64,000 nt of DNA, from NCBI RefSeq assembly GCF_007483685.1, contig NZ_VMKN01000001.1, positions 1,412,383-1,476,382 of the forward strand. The letters are read 5' to 3'. The notes under the pieces were generated by a model. That model did not search any database, had not been told where the DNA came from, and saw only the letters and a list, made by a program, of their open reading frames with translations. A program made the position numbers and the translations under genes. This DNA is from Litoribacter populi (GTDB taxonomy: Bacteria > Bacteroidota > Bacteroidia > Cytophagales > Cyclobacteriaceae). Each line of letters starts with the position of its first letter. Position 1 is the stretch's first letter. Below are positions 35,888 to 45,157 of the stretch, in pieces.

Positions 35888-35969
35888 TGTTGGTTATCGG
35901 ACACCCAGAGAGGGTAGGAGGGGGAGAATGCCTCATAATGAACCTAAAATGGGTGGCACATCTTCTGCA
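35888..35969 (+). promoter_or_regulatory. candidate sigma-54 promoter with enhancer site (permease 36081)
   Basis: Best -24/-12 match of the window: TGGCACA-N4-CTGCAA at 35954-35969. Upstream, TGTTGG-TTAT-CGGACA at 35888-35903 is a half-degenerate copy of the palindrome found before the other permeases, here 51 bp before the -24 box rather than 71-73. The leader to the ATG is about 100 bp. The rest of 35652-36080 has no gene. Confidence 0.6.
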
Positions 35970-36080
35970 ATTTATTAATTATTCCCTAATATTAATTTTA
36001 CCTAGGGATAGAATCCAGGCTCAGGATGCAATGTCTCAAATTTTGTAGAAAAGACTTTCTCTCTTTTAATTTCTTTCCTT

Positions 36081-38459
36081 ATGCTGAAAAATTATTTTAT
36101 AATCGCTGCACGTAATCTGGCAAAATATAAATTCTTCACCTCTATCAATGTCTTCTGTTTAGCATTAGGGTTGTCTCTTAACCTTCTGTTCATTGCCATG
36201 CTCACATTTTTGTTTACCTATGACAACTTTCATCCTAATAAAGATGAGATATATAGGGTAGTAACACAAGTGCATGATAAGGAAGCCAATCCTAAATATT
36301 CATCTGCTCCTGTTGGATTGGTCTCAAGGTTGAGGAATGATTTTCCAGGAATAGAAAGGGTGGTGCCGATTCAGAAAACATTGAAAGGTGATGCCTTATA
36401 TTTGGAAAAGGAGGTATTTGTGGATGGTTATTTTGTTGATTCTGAATTTTTAAAAACCTTCAATTTCCCTCTCCTTAAAGGGAATATTGCTTCAGCTCTT
36501 ACTAGGCCAAATACAATTGTGATTTCAGAAACTTTGTCCACCAAGATTTTTGGGAGCGAAGATCCTATTGGGGAAATGATCAAAATAAATCCGGAGGGGG
36601 ATTATTTGGTAACGGGGGTAATGAAAGATCTGCCTACAAATTCTCATATGCAATTTGAGGCTTTAGCCTCACTGGCCACCCTTTCATCATATGCTGGTGG
36701 TACTTTTTCTGAAAGTAAAGAAAGTTGGGATGAGTTTATCAACTCCTATATTTACCTCCTTTTGCCACAAGGAGAAAAACCGACCAAAATCCAGGATTAC
36801 CTAAATGTGATAGCTAAAGAAAAATATGGCGAGCATGAAGATTTTAAGGCCTCTTTTGAACTACAAGCCTTAAATAAAATTGTACCGGGCCCAGACCTTT
36901 TGAATTCAATAGGGCCTAAATGGGATTACACCTCCCTTATTTTAGTGGGTTTGATCACCTTGATCATTCTGGTACCGGCCTGTTTTAATTACATAAATTT
37001 ATCCATTGCCCAATCTTTAAACCGCATGAGGGAAATAGGTGTAAGAAAGGTGATGGGAGGATCCAAAAATCAAATATTCTTTCAGTTTATCATGGAGACG
37101 ACTTTGATGATGTTGATGGCTTCAGTGTTGTCCTTTTTTATTTTTGAGTTGATTCGTGAAGAATCCATGAAATATTTGGGAGACTTGCTGGATTTAACAC
37201 CGGATTTCTTGACGGTGGTTTATTTTTTCATGTTCATCCTGTTTGTTGGGTTTGTCGCTGGCTTTATTCCAGCCCTTTATTTTTCTAAAATTTCGCCTGT
37301 CAATACCTTAAAAGGTAAAATTCCAAAATCTAATAAGAATAGTTTTCCAATGCAGAAAATTGTTATAGCGGTTCAGTTTGTACTTTCAATAGGCTTTATT
37401 ATGGCTGTGGTCATCATTATACAGCAGTACCGGTTTTCTGTAAATTATAGTTTTGAGTTTGAGCAGGAGAATATTCTCAATATGGAATTACAGGATGTTG
37501 ATCCCCAGATAGTCAAGAATGAATTTGGGAAACTTGCATCTGTAAATGAAATATCCATGTCCTCCCACTTATTGGGCATAGGGTCAACCCATTATGACTA
37601 TTTGAGATATGCGGATGAAAGTGACTCCCTTGGGGCTTCATATATGTTCATTGATGAAAATTTCATTCCCAATATGGATTTGAAGTTTTTGGCAGGGGGG
37701 AATTTTGGGGATCAAGCGGGAGGAAACCAATCCTATATCATAGTCAATGAGGAGTTTGTTAAGAAACTTGATATTGCTCAACCCCATATGGCCATTAACA
37801 GAAACCTATTTCTACCAAATGGAAGGACTGTTGTTATTGGTGGAGTTGTGGAAAATTTCCATTACTCAAATCTTATGGATCCCATTAATAGTTTCTTTTT
37901 TAAGTATGACCCTGAGGAATTTGCTTATGCCAACCTACATTTAAGCTCTAGGGAGGATTTCAAAGATCTTGCAGGTATGGAAGAGATGTGGAAAAATTTG
38001 AGTGGAACAAAGGAGTTTAAAGCCCAATTTTACAACCATCAGATCAATGATGTCTATGGGTTTTATTTTGAAATCATTAAGTTATGGGGGTTTTTAGGGC
38101 TTTTGGCCATAACTGTAGCGTGTCTTGGTCTGCTTGGTACCGTTGTCTTTACCATTAAGAACCGGTTAAAGGAGGTAAGTATTAAAAAGGTGCTTGGAGC
38201 CTCAACGGAAAACCTAATTTTTGCCCTTTCTAAAGACTATATTAAATTGATGGTAATTGCAAGTCTCATTGCTGTTCCGGTGACCTATCTGCTGTTTGAT
38301 AATTTATTGCCTAATGTACAGCATTACAGTATTAAAATAGGGTTTATTGAAGTTTTTGTAAGCCTTCTGCTTGTGGCGGCTTTGGGTTTGACTACTGTTT
38401 TTTCACAAACTTTGAAGGCGGCCCAATCCAATCCTGTCGACAATTTGAAAAGCGAATGA
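36081..38459 (+). CDS. MacB/FtsX-type ABC permease (orphan)
   Basis: 792 residues. Start MLKNYFIIAARNLAKYKF, helix 1, periplasmic MacB domain, helix block around 290-400 with NYINLSIAQSLNRMREIGVR coupling loop, second periplasmic domain and C-terminal three-helix block (RLKEVSIKKVLGAS), ending NPVDNLKSE. It is more A/T-rich and more diverged than the other five permeases. No ATPase nearby. Confidence 0.9.
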   Translation: MLKNYFIIAARNLAKYKFFTSINVFCLALGLSLNLLFIAMLTFLFTYDNFHPNKDEIYRVVTQVHDKEANPKYSSAPVGLVSRLRNDFPGIERVVPIQKTLKGDALYLEKEVFVDGYFVDSEFLKTFNFPLLKGNIASALTRPNTIVISETLSTKIFGSEDPIGEMIKINPEGDYLVTGVMKDLPTNSHMQFEALASLATLSSYAGGTFSESKESWDEFINSYIYLLLPQGEKPTKIQDYLNVIAKEKYGEHEDFKASFELQALNKIVPGPDLLNSIGPKWDYTSLILVGLITLIILVPACFNYINLSIAQSLNRMREIGVRKVMGGSKNQIFFQFIMETTLMMLMASVLSFFIFELIREESMKYLGDLLDLTPDFLTVVYFFMFILFVGFVAGFIPALYFSKISPVNTLKGKIPKSNKNSFPMQKIVIAVQFVLSIGFIMAVVIIIQQYRFSVNYSFEFEQENILNMELQDVDPQIVKNEFGKLASVNEISMSSHLLGIGSTHYDYLRYADESDSLGASYMFIDENFIPNMDLKFLAGGNFGDQAGGNQSYIIVNEEFVKKLDIAQPHMAINRNLFLPNGRTVVIGGVVENFHYSNLMDPINSFFFKYDPEEFAYANLHLSSREDFKDLAGMEEMWKNLSGTKEFKAQFYNHQINDVYGFYFEIIKLWGFLGLLAITVACLGLLGTVVFTIKNRLKEVSIKKVLGASTENLIFALSKDYIKLMVIASLIAVPVTYLLFDNLLPNVQHYSIKIGFIEVFVSLLLVAALGLTTVFSQTLKAAQSNPVDNLKSE

Positions 38460-38503
38460 GCTAATGAGAAGGGGAAACTTTCACCTGCCAGGTGTCTTTC
38501 AAT

Positions 38504-38573
38504 AAGGGGCCATCTTCGTTGTTGGTGATCTAAACCTGCCCCTCAGCACCTATGGCACTGACCATGGTACAGG
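38504..38573 (-). pseudogene. relic of an Ntn-hydrolase nucleophile region
   Basis: The minus strand reads ACTMVSAIGAEGQV-stop-ITNNEDGP, directly alignable to ACTIASGVGADGHVWNANNE at the start of the mature enzyme encoded at 3159-4766. The Trp codon has become TAG. Nothing else of the gene is left between the permease and the M50-like gene. A half CTGCCAGG palindrome (38485-38493) abuts it. Confidence 0.65.
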
Positions 38574-38704
38574 CTATTCCATCCAATGGGGATAGAGTAA
38601 TGTTCCTGAGGTATTTGGGACTGTTATGCTACATACGCAATGCAAGTCTCAATCCCTACCTGCCTCATGATTTTTGAAGAAATTTCACACCTGAATATAA
38701 TAAT

Positions 38705-39346
38705 TTATGGCAATAGAATAGGACCGACTATATTGAGCCATAGAGAAATTCCTAAAGAAGTTCCTGCTATTATTGACGCTATAAATATAATGCGTCCCTT
38801 TTTATGGATTCTATTTCCAAGGAACCACCAAGTCCACAACATAAAAATTGTTTCTACGATTAAAATAAAAGCTAAAGGAATGGTTGTCAAACTTGCTACG
38901 TTATATTCATCAAAATTAGAAGCACCCATACTTCCACCAGAAAAGAATATTATGACAATCCAAAATAAATAAACTGAGCCAATAAGAAATCGTATCGGAG
39001 CAACAATTCCCAAAGATATTAAGAATATATTTTGCTCCCTTTTAGTTGCAAAATAGCAGGGTAAGGAGGCAATAAGTATAGTGATTAATGGGCCTGCAGA
39101 TGCTTGGAGAGCAAGTTGCCAAGGAGGAAAATCTAATTCTGTGGCCGTATGACTGACAGAACCATAGTGCAACTGGAGATTAGGGAACTGAAACATAAAG
39201 CCAATAATATAATGACCCATTTCATGTAACATTATGGTAATAGGAACAAAAATGATAGGCCACGCCAAGAATTTAGCAGAATTTTTCCATATATCATTAG
39301 CCAAAATTGTAATTGAATTATTATAAGAGTATAATATGTTTTTCAT
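38705..39346 (-). CDS. membrane-embedded metallopeptidase (M50-like)
   Basis: 213 residues with about five membrane helices. IMLHEMGHYIIGFMF is an HExxH motif at the start of a helix, as in site-2/M50-type proteases and related M50B-like bacterial proteins. A second conserved region (QLALQASAGPLITILIASLP) resembles the NxxPxxxD-side loop but without the canonical NPDG motif, so activity is uncertain. Base composition is more A/T-rich than its neighbours. Single gene. Confidence 0.65.
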   Translation of the reverse strand: MKNILYSYNNSITILANDIWKNSAKFLAWPIIFVPITIMLHEMGHYIIGFMFQFPNLQLHYGSVSHTATELDFPPWQLALQASAGPLITILIASLPCYFATKREQNIFLISLGIVAPIRFLIGSVYLFWIVIIFFSGGSMGASNFDEYNVASLTTIPLAFILIVETIFMLWTWWFLGNRIHKKGRIIFIASIIAGTSLGISLWLNIVGPILLP

Positions 39347-39624
39347 CTTGAAGTGTTTAAATTTTTTTGATAGGTACCTACTTGATAAAAAGGTTTGATT
39401 AATGAAATAATTACGCTATAAAAAGTCTTGTGCGAATAATCTTCTGTTGTGATTATAAATTGCCTTCTTAGTGTACCGAATATAATTAAAATTATTGGGG
39501 TCCGCTCCATATAGTCCGATCACGCACAAAGTTGTTCAGATTTAAAATATTGGAAATCCGGAAATCTGCTTTTTTAGACGAATTAGAGGGGTTTTATATG
39601 GTATATTTGTTGGCAACACTACCT

Positions 39625-39688
39625 TGAGATACTATCTCATAAGGTTTATGACAATTCAAAAACGCCTCCATTATGTGGAGGTTTTTTT
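39625..39688 (+). terminator. palindrome followed by a strong stem-loop terminator without an upstream gene
   Basis: CCTCCA-TTATG-TGGAGG followed by seven T (39665-39688) is a good intrinsic terminator on the plus strand. Only 25 bp before it is the perfect palindrome TGAGATACTATCTCA (39625-39639), like the TGAGA-N5-TCTCA site before the PadR gene (48756). No ORF lies between 39347 and 39701. It could be a deleted operon remnant or a small RNA. Confidence 0.55.
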
Positions 39689-39701
39689 GATTCTGTACAA
39701 G

Positions 39702-40214
39702 CTATATTTTAAAAAAAAAAGGACGCAGCCCTGCCAAAAACAAAGAACTTCCTATGATCAGATAGAATAAAGGGATGATATGTAATAGGTGGAAAGGAAT
39801 CCTAAATGGCTGTATGCCCTCAATTATGGATTGGTTTTCATGGACTTTTATCCCGATTTTATCGCCAATCGAAAATTCAAGTTCTTCGAGCGTTTGAAAC
39901 TGATCCGAACTGGGCTGATCTTGGTAGGTAAAGTTATAGGAAATTACCTTCGGACTTTTACCAAAGATCCTGATCTGATCCAGAGTTTTGATGGCAGAAA
40001 TGATGGCCTCCGTCCGCACACCTTCTTTTTCAATAGTGCTAATATCATATCTTTCATATGGTTCTTGTATCCAAAAACGGATGGCAAAAAGAGGAGTCCA
40101 CAGAATGAAAGATAACAACATCACAATCATACCAGAAATGGCCAATGGATTTTTCGCTTCCAACAGGAAGAGGTTGCCTAGGGTCAAGAATTTCACAGGT
40201 CTTTCTTTTTTCAT
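39702..40214 (-). CDS. DUF3592-like membrane protein
   Basis: The ATG at 40214 (MKKERPVKF) is preferred over a TTG at 40238. About 170 residues. N-terminal hydrophobic segment (PLAISGMIVMLLSFILWTPL), an extracytoplasmic beta domain (EAIISAIKTL, KVISYNFTYQDQPSSDQ, FSIGDKIGIKVHENQ) with the DUF3592 arrangement, and a C-terminal helix (LLHIIPLFYLIIGSSLFLAG). Function unknown. Confidence 0.65.
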   Translation of the reverse strand: MKKERPVKFLTLGNLFLLEAKNPLAISGMIVMLLSFILWTPLFAIRFWIQEPYERYDISTIEKEGVRTEAIISAIKTLDQIRIFGKSPKVISYNFTYQDQPSSDQFQTLEELEFSIGDKIGIKVHENQSIIEGIQPFRIPFHLLHIIPLFYLIIGSSLFLAGLRPFFFKI

Positions 40215-40348
40215 TTGAATAGAGAATAGTGGTTGCAATCATAAAGCTTGTTATATAAACCTTGAACCGAAATTGGGAAATACGGTGCTTTATGGCGCCC
40301 AAAATTATAATTCCTGACAAAAAAATAATCAATAATTGCAAACTGCGA

Positions 40349-41425
40349 CTAACAAATGGCCTTACGGTAGGCTGTAGGCGTTTTACCGACATGCTTTTTG
40401 AAAGCAGTATTAAAGCTGTTTTTATTGTTGAAGCCGGCCTCAAATGCTATGGCCAGCAGGGTGTAGTTCCGAAATTGGGGTTCGGTCAAAAGTTCTTTTA
40501 CCGTATCTACTCTATAGGCATTCACGTAATCGGAAAAGTTAGTGCCTGCATTCTCATTGATAACTTGGGATGTTTGGTGTGGGGTAATTTTCAGAAGGCT
40601 TGCAAGTCCTGCCAAATTTAAGGTAGGTTCCAAATAGGGCTTATCCTTCTCCATGATCTGGGTGAGTTGCTCAAAATACGCTGCACTTTCATTTTTGCCC
40701 AGACCGCCGGTTTGATATCTTTCCGTCACACCACTAGCTTGGAATTTCCAAAAATCCGGTTTTTCCATGCTGATATACCCAAATAGGTACACATACAAAA
40801 CCAGTAGAATTGACACCGAATGGTCAGCTAACTGGAGTAACTCGCTGTTTACAAACACTGAAGCGATGATCATGAGCCAAGCCATACCCTGAAGGGAAAT
40901 ATAGCCTAGGATGAAAAGGTATAATAATTTGGTCTCTTGTGAAGCTTTTTTGTGCTGTACCGCTTTGTAGGAAAGCAGGGTGTAACACAAGAGGTGGAAT
41001 AACTTTATTAAACCTAAAAAAGGCAGGCCTTGAGCCTGTTTGGAAGCAGTAATAGAAAGCAAAAAATCCTGGATATGGCTAGTCGAAAATGGAAAAAGCG
41101 CATAAACAAGCAATAAATAATATAGGCCTGCAGGAGCCAAATGTATAACTGTTTTTGGATGGGGTTTGACTTTGTTTTTTTTCCGAATAAAGCCATACAG
41201 CAAAGGCCCAATAAGAAAAACCGAGCCGGAGGAGAACAGGTACAGAGGCCACCAGTCCAGATGCCATTGTAGGGTAAACAGCCACTGACCGCTTATCATG
41301 ATGGTAATGTTTAAAATCAGCGCCCCAAGCCACCAAAAGGAAGCTTCTCTTTTGCTTTTGCTGAAAAAGAGGATGCAAAGCAGCAAACCCTGGGCAATCC
41401 CAATGAAATAGATAGAAGCTAGCAT
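40349..41425 (-). CDS. membrane-anchored AraC-family regulator
   Basis: 358 residues. Seven or so hydrophobic helices fill residues 1-215, followed by a linker and a C-terminal AraC domain (about 250-355): LNLAGLASLLKITPHQTSQV as first HTH and LLAIAFEAGFNNKNSFNTAF then KHVGKTPTAYRK as second. This 7TM-AraC architecture is common in Bacteroidota and is thought to sense ligands in the membrane. No clear partner gene. Divergent from the permease at 41784. Confidence 0.88.
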   Translation of the reverse strand: MLASIYFIGIAQGLLLCILFFSKSKREASFWWLGALILNITIMISGQWLFTLQWHLDWWPLYLFSSGSVFLIGPLLYGFIRKKNKVKPHPKTVIHLAPAGLYYLLLVYALFPFSTSHIQDFLLSITASKQAQGLPFLGLIKLFHLLCYTLLSYKAVQHKKASQETKLLYLFILGYISLQGMAWLMIIASVFVNSELLQLADHSVSILLVLYVYLFGYISMEKPDFWKFQASGVTERYQTGGLGKNESAAYFEQLTQIMEKDKPYLEPTLNLAGLASLLKITPHQTSQVINENAGTNFSDYVNAYRVDTVKELLTEPQFRNYTLLAIAFEAGFNNKNSFNTAFKKHVGKTPTAYRKAIC

Positions 41426-41628
41426 AGAGGCATCAGGAGTGTTTATTCAAATTGTAAGTTATATGGTTTTGCTTGTTGTACTAAAGCTAAATAAACTTTT
41501 TCAAATTTTGGTTTAGGAGAAACCCTTTTGATAGTTAGCGATTCAACGGTTTTGAAAAGTAATGAAGTTCCACCCTGCCATCCATGGTCAGGTATTCAAT
41601 GGCTAACCGTTGGAGGTTTCTTGGGTTT

Positions 41629-41731
41629 CGACCGCTGACGGACGGTTATGTTCGAAAGGGGATTTTAATTATAAATAAAATGGAGGATATTTAGGCGTAA
41701 AAGTACATTTTCTGTTGGCATGGTAGTAGTC
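41629..41731 (+). promoter_or_regulatory. candidate sigma-54-like promoter with enhancer site (permease 41784)
   Basis: CGACCG-CTGA-CGGACG (41629-41644) followed 72 bp later by TGGCATG (41716-41722) and, at the -12 place, TAGT. Both elements are weaker than at the other permeases, but the spacing is identical to the 9912 and 48816 cases. The rest of 41426-41783 shows no gene. Confidence 0.45.
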
Positions 41732-41783
41732 TACTATTCTTTTAAATTTTGTATTACCCCATGCCCATAAATTTGAAATCCTC

Positions 41784-44207
41784 ATGTTCTTTAATTATAT
41801 CAAGATTTTTTTCAGGAACCTAAAGAAGAGTCCTACTTATATCCTTATAAATATATTAGGTCTATCCATTGGGATGGCGGTAAGTATTTTAATTTTTTTA
41901 TTTGTTCAGCATGAATTGAGTTATGACACTTATCATGATAACAAAGACAGGATTTTTCGTGTGTCAAGGGCATTTAGTACCCCTGCTGGTGAGACCAATC
42001 TGCATTTGGGACATACAGCACCTCCCTTTGGACCTTTGCTAAAATCAGACTTTGAAGGTCAGGTGTCAGAAGCCGTGCGGGCGATGAATGTGGAGGTCGT
42101 GGTAAAAGAAGACGATAAAATTTTTGAGGAAAAGCGCTTTTTCTTTTCTGACCCTGAGATATTTCGTGTCTTTTCTTGGAAGATGGTAGAAGGCGACCCT
42201 GACCGGGCACTGACTTATCCCGATGGTTTGGTGATCAGCGAAACCATGGCCTATAAGTATTTTGGAGATCAAGAGCCAATTGGTAAAGCGCTTACGATTA
42301 TGATTGCAGGCGAAAGCATGGAGATGATTGTAAGAGGGGTAATTGAGGATGTGCCGGATAATTCGCATTTTAAAGCTGATATTTTTGCATCAATGGAGCC
42401 TTTAACCCAATATTTTGGAGGCTATGATGTCATCATGCAAAATTTTGGGGACAATAATTTTATAACCTACCTCAAGCTAAAAGAAAATGTTGACTACAAA
42501 TCCTTTGAGGCGGAATTACCTGATTTTATAGATAGGCATATTTCCGCCAGTTCCCAGGGTTTGGCAGCTTCCGCCACCACGAGGTTACAGCTTTGGCCGA
42601 TTACAGATATACACCTGTATTCTAACCTGGATTCAGAAATAGAACCCAACAGCAGCATTGAGAATGTGTATATCTATACGGCTATAGCCCTGTTTATTTT
42701 GTTGATTGCCTGTATCAATTTCATGAATCTGGCCACAGCCAGGTCTGCTAAAAGGGCCATGGAAGTGGGGCTGCGCAAAGTAATGGGGGCTGATAGACAG
42801 TTGCTGGTCAGACAGTTTATGAGTGAGACTATTTTCATGTCATTGCTAGCCATGTTCATCGCTTTGCTCATCGCATCCTTAGCGTTACCGTATTTTGCCA
42901 ACTTTACGGGTAAGGAACTATCATACGATCTTTTAGAGCATCCCGAATACCTTTTAGGTCTTGTGATTCTAGTTTTGGTAGTCGGGATTTTGTCAGGAAG
43001 TTACCCGTCTTTATTTCTATCAGGTTTTCAGCCTGTCAAGGTTCTAAAAGGCACCTATAAGATTAAATCTATCCATGAAAACCTACGTTCTGTTTTAGTG
43101 GTGGGTCAGTTTGCCATCAGCAGTATATTGATTGTGGCCGTATTGGTGGTGCTTAACCAGTTAGATTTCTTGAAGAACAAAGACCTGGGTTTTGACAAGG
43201 ATGAGATAGTGGTGTTGCCGGCACACGATGGATTTATTGCTAATTATGAGACGATGCGCGAAAGACTCCTGCAACAGAGGGGGATAAAAGAATTGGCCCT
43301 TGGGAGTAGGGTTCCGTCTGGAAGGTTACTGGATGCACAGGGGACAACAGCCGAAGTAAACGGAGATCTCAGTCCTATAGATGTTCGCGTGTCAGATATT
43401 CATGTTAGCCATACCTTCATGAAAACCTTCGGTATGGAATTCCAGGCAGGGAGAGATTTCGATATTAAACTGGCGAGTGATTCCACCCAAGCATTTATCC
43501 TGAACGAAGCGGCCGTCCGGGCCATAGGTTGGTCCAGTCCGGAGGAGGCTATAGAAAAGCAATTGCACTATGGCATCCGGAGAGGCCATGTGGTGGGAGT
43601 GGTCAAAGATTTCCATTTTGAATCCTTGCATCAACCTATTAGCCCGATGGTTTTTCTGATTCCAACCGACCGGATCAACGAAGTTGCCATCAAAGTTGAT
43701 AAAGCCCTGAAGGATGAAACCATCGCTTACTTAAAACAGGAGTGGCTTGCCATGCGGCCAAATTTCCCATTCAATTATTACTCCGTAGCAGACAAGTTTG
43801 ATCAACATTATGAAGCAGAGGAAAAAGTGGGGGCGGTGTTTGGCTTATTTGCAGGTTTGGCAATTATCATATCTGTGTTGGGATTGTTTGGACTTTCGGC
43901 TTTTGCCGCAGAGCAACGAACCAAAGAAATTAGCATACGGAAAGTGATGGGTGCGAGCATTTGGAATATCGTTGCCTTGATTGGGATGGATTCTCTAAAG
44001 CTGGTCTTGGGTGGATTTGTTATTGCTATCCCAATTGCCTGGTATGGCATGAGTCAGTGGTTGGATAATTTTGCATATAGCATTTCCATGTCGTGGGTCG
44101 TTTTTCTGATTGCAGGGCTGGGAGCCTTTCTCGTGGCAGCGGTAACGGTAAGTTCGCAAGCTATACGAGCGGCTATGATTAATCCTGTGGATGCTTTTAA
44201 TGAGTAA
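41784..44207 (+). CDS. MacB/FtsX-type ABC permease (orphan)
   Basis: 807 residues. MFFNYIKIFFRNLKKSPT start, helix 1, MacB periplasmic domain with FSTPAGETNLHLGHTAPPFG, helix block with LIACINFMNLATARSAKRAM and EVGLRKVMGADRQ, second periplasmic domain, and terminal helices with TKEISIRKVMGAS, ending NPVDAFNE. Followed 74 bp later by the small membrane-protein gene at 44282, possibly co-transcribed. Confidence 0.9.
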   Translation: MFFNYIKIFFRNLKKSPTYILINILGLSIGMAVSILIFLFVQHELSYDTYHDNKDRIFRVSRAFSTPAGETNLHLGHTAPPFGPLLKSDFEGQVSEAVRAMNVEVVVKEDDKIFEEKRFFFSDPEIFRVFSWKMVEGDPDRALTYPDGLVISETMAYKYFGDQEPIGKALTIMIAGESMEMIVRGVIEDVPDNSHFKADIFASMEPLTQYFGGYDVIMQNFGDNNFITYLKLKENVDYKSFEAELPDFIDRHISASSQGLAASATTRLQLWPITDIHLYSNLDSEIEPNSSIENVYIYTAIALFILLIACINFMNLATARSAKRAMEVGLRKVMGADRQLLVRQFMSETIFMSLLAMFIALLIASLALPYFANFTGKELSYDLLEHPEYLLGLVILVLVVGILSGSYPSLFLSGFQPVKVLKGTYKIKSIHENLRSVLVVGQFAISSILIVAVLVVLNQLDFLKNKDLGFDKDEIVVLPAHDGFIANYETMRERLLQQRGIKELALGSRVPSGRLLDAQGTTAEVNGDLSPIDVRVSDIHVSHTFMKTFGMEFQAGRDFDIKLASDSTQAFILNEAAVRAIGWSSPEEAIEKQLHYGIRRGHVVGVVKDFHFESLHQPISPMVFLIPTDRINEVAIKVDKALKDETIAYLKQEWLAMRPNFPFNYYSVADKFDQHYEAEEKVGAVFGLFAGLAIIISVLGLFGLSAFAAEQRTKEISIRKVMGASIWNIVALIGMDSLKLVLGGFVIAIPIAWYGMSQWLDNFAYSISMSWVVFLIAGLGAFLVAAVTVSSQAIRAAMINPVDAFNE

Positions 44208-44281
44208 GGGTAGAGGTAAGGGGCCTGTTTTTTTTTTTTTTCTTGAGCATGAATTTGTGAAAAAAACATTAGTTTAGGGTC

Positions 44282-44860
44282 ATGCAAAATCAATATTCTT
44301 ATCGGTTGGGAACAGATCACTTAACAGCCAAAATAGGAGTTAAGGACCTCACAAAACCCAATAAAGGAATCCATTATGTAGCCTACCTCCATTTTGCAAT
44401 GAGTATGGTGTTGACGGCCCTTATTCTGAGTATGGCGGTAGGAGGGGTATTGTCGGAGAACCAGGGTTTCTTCGATTGGAGCAAGACCCCGCTGCTACTG
44501 ATGAATTCCCTACTTTTTCTAATATTTTGGCCGATGTATGCCGTAGGCAAGATTGGGTTGGACTTCTTTGGTTTCCTCCGGGAACAGCATCCAGACAAGC
44601 TCGATGAGCAGGATCCGGCCTGGTCTTCCTGGGTTCGGCGGCTGACTAAGTCCCGACCATTGGTGATTCTTTTTGTGGTAGTATTATTTGTGCTGGCCTT
44701 CGCCGGGTTTCTAAGTGATAACAGTAGCTGGTGGGGCTATACTAAAGTACCAATCATGCTGTTGTTGTTGGCCTATCAGGCCTATCACATAGGGGAGGTT
44801 CGCAAATTCAGGGAGTTTATCCATAAGGAGATGGAGCTGCTGAAAAGAAATCTACGATAA
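44282..44860 (+). CDS. integral membrane protein, unknown
   Basis: 192 residues with four predicted membrane helices: HFAMSMVLTALILSMAVGGV, LLLMNSLLFLIFWPMYAVG, LVILFVVVLFVLAFAGFL and VPIMLLLLAYQAYHIGEV. Between helices 2 and 3 a charged loop (REQHPDKLDEQDPAWSSW) occurs. No family recognised. Confidence 0.65.
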   Translation: MQNQYSYRLGTDHLTAKIGVKDLTKPNKGIHYVAYLHFAMSMVLTALILSMAVGGVLSENQGFFDWSKTPLLLMNSLLFLIFWPMYAVGKIGLDFFGFLREQHPDKLDEQDPAWSSWVRRLTKSRPLVILFVVVLFVLAFAGFLSDNSSWWGYTKVPIMLLLLAYQAYHIGEVRKFREFIHKEMELLKRNLR

Positions 44861-44912
44861 ACATGAAAGTAAACTATTTTTAATCATCGATCGCCAGCGA
44901 CGTTAGTGACAG

Positions 44913-44964
44913 TAAATCTGCCAGGTTTTTCGCAAACATTGATTTAATCTTGGCAGGTTTTTTT
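44913..44964. repeat. dispersed bipartite CTGCCAGG/TGGCAGG unit
   Basis: AAATCTGCCAGGTTTTTCGC then GATTTAATCTTGGCAGGTTT with a T tail. Same layout and length as at 2855 and 46404. Lies at the convergent ends of the genes at 44282 and 45158, consistent with a terminator function. Confidence 0.6.
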
Positions 44965-45006
44965 GTTCCTTCGGTTCAAGGCCAACCGATTTTCTCCTTT
45001 TATTTT

Positions 45007-45055
45007 GGGGATTGCAAATCCCCTTTATCTGTCCTCGGAATTGCAAATTCCGAGG
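45007..45055. repeat. pair of GCA-loop hairpins
   Basis: Two perfect hairpins 9 bp apart: a 7-bp stem GGGGATT with loop GCA (45007-45023) and a 10-bp stem CCTCGGAATT with loop GCA (45033-45055). The same type recurs at 59821-59869 and 59933-59977. They resemble REP-like palindromes mobilised by RAYT proteins. No RAYT gene is in the window. Confidence 0.55.
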
Positions 45056-45157
45056 AGCGTTAATTTGTAAGTTGGTGTTTCGTTAGTCCAACTCCCCCTC
45101 CATCTCTTCTTTTTCTTTGCGCATCTTCTTAACCTTTGCGGTTAGATTTTTTCATTC

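Noticed and set aside
38640..38972. 110-codon plus-strand frame opposite the M50-like gene
   Set aside because: It overlaps the HExxH-encoding gene on the other strand for most of its length, and has no recognisable motif or leader.
40262..40621. 119-codon plus-strand frame at the 3' end of the AraC gene
   Set aside because: Antisense to the conserved AraC HTH region. No independent support.
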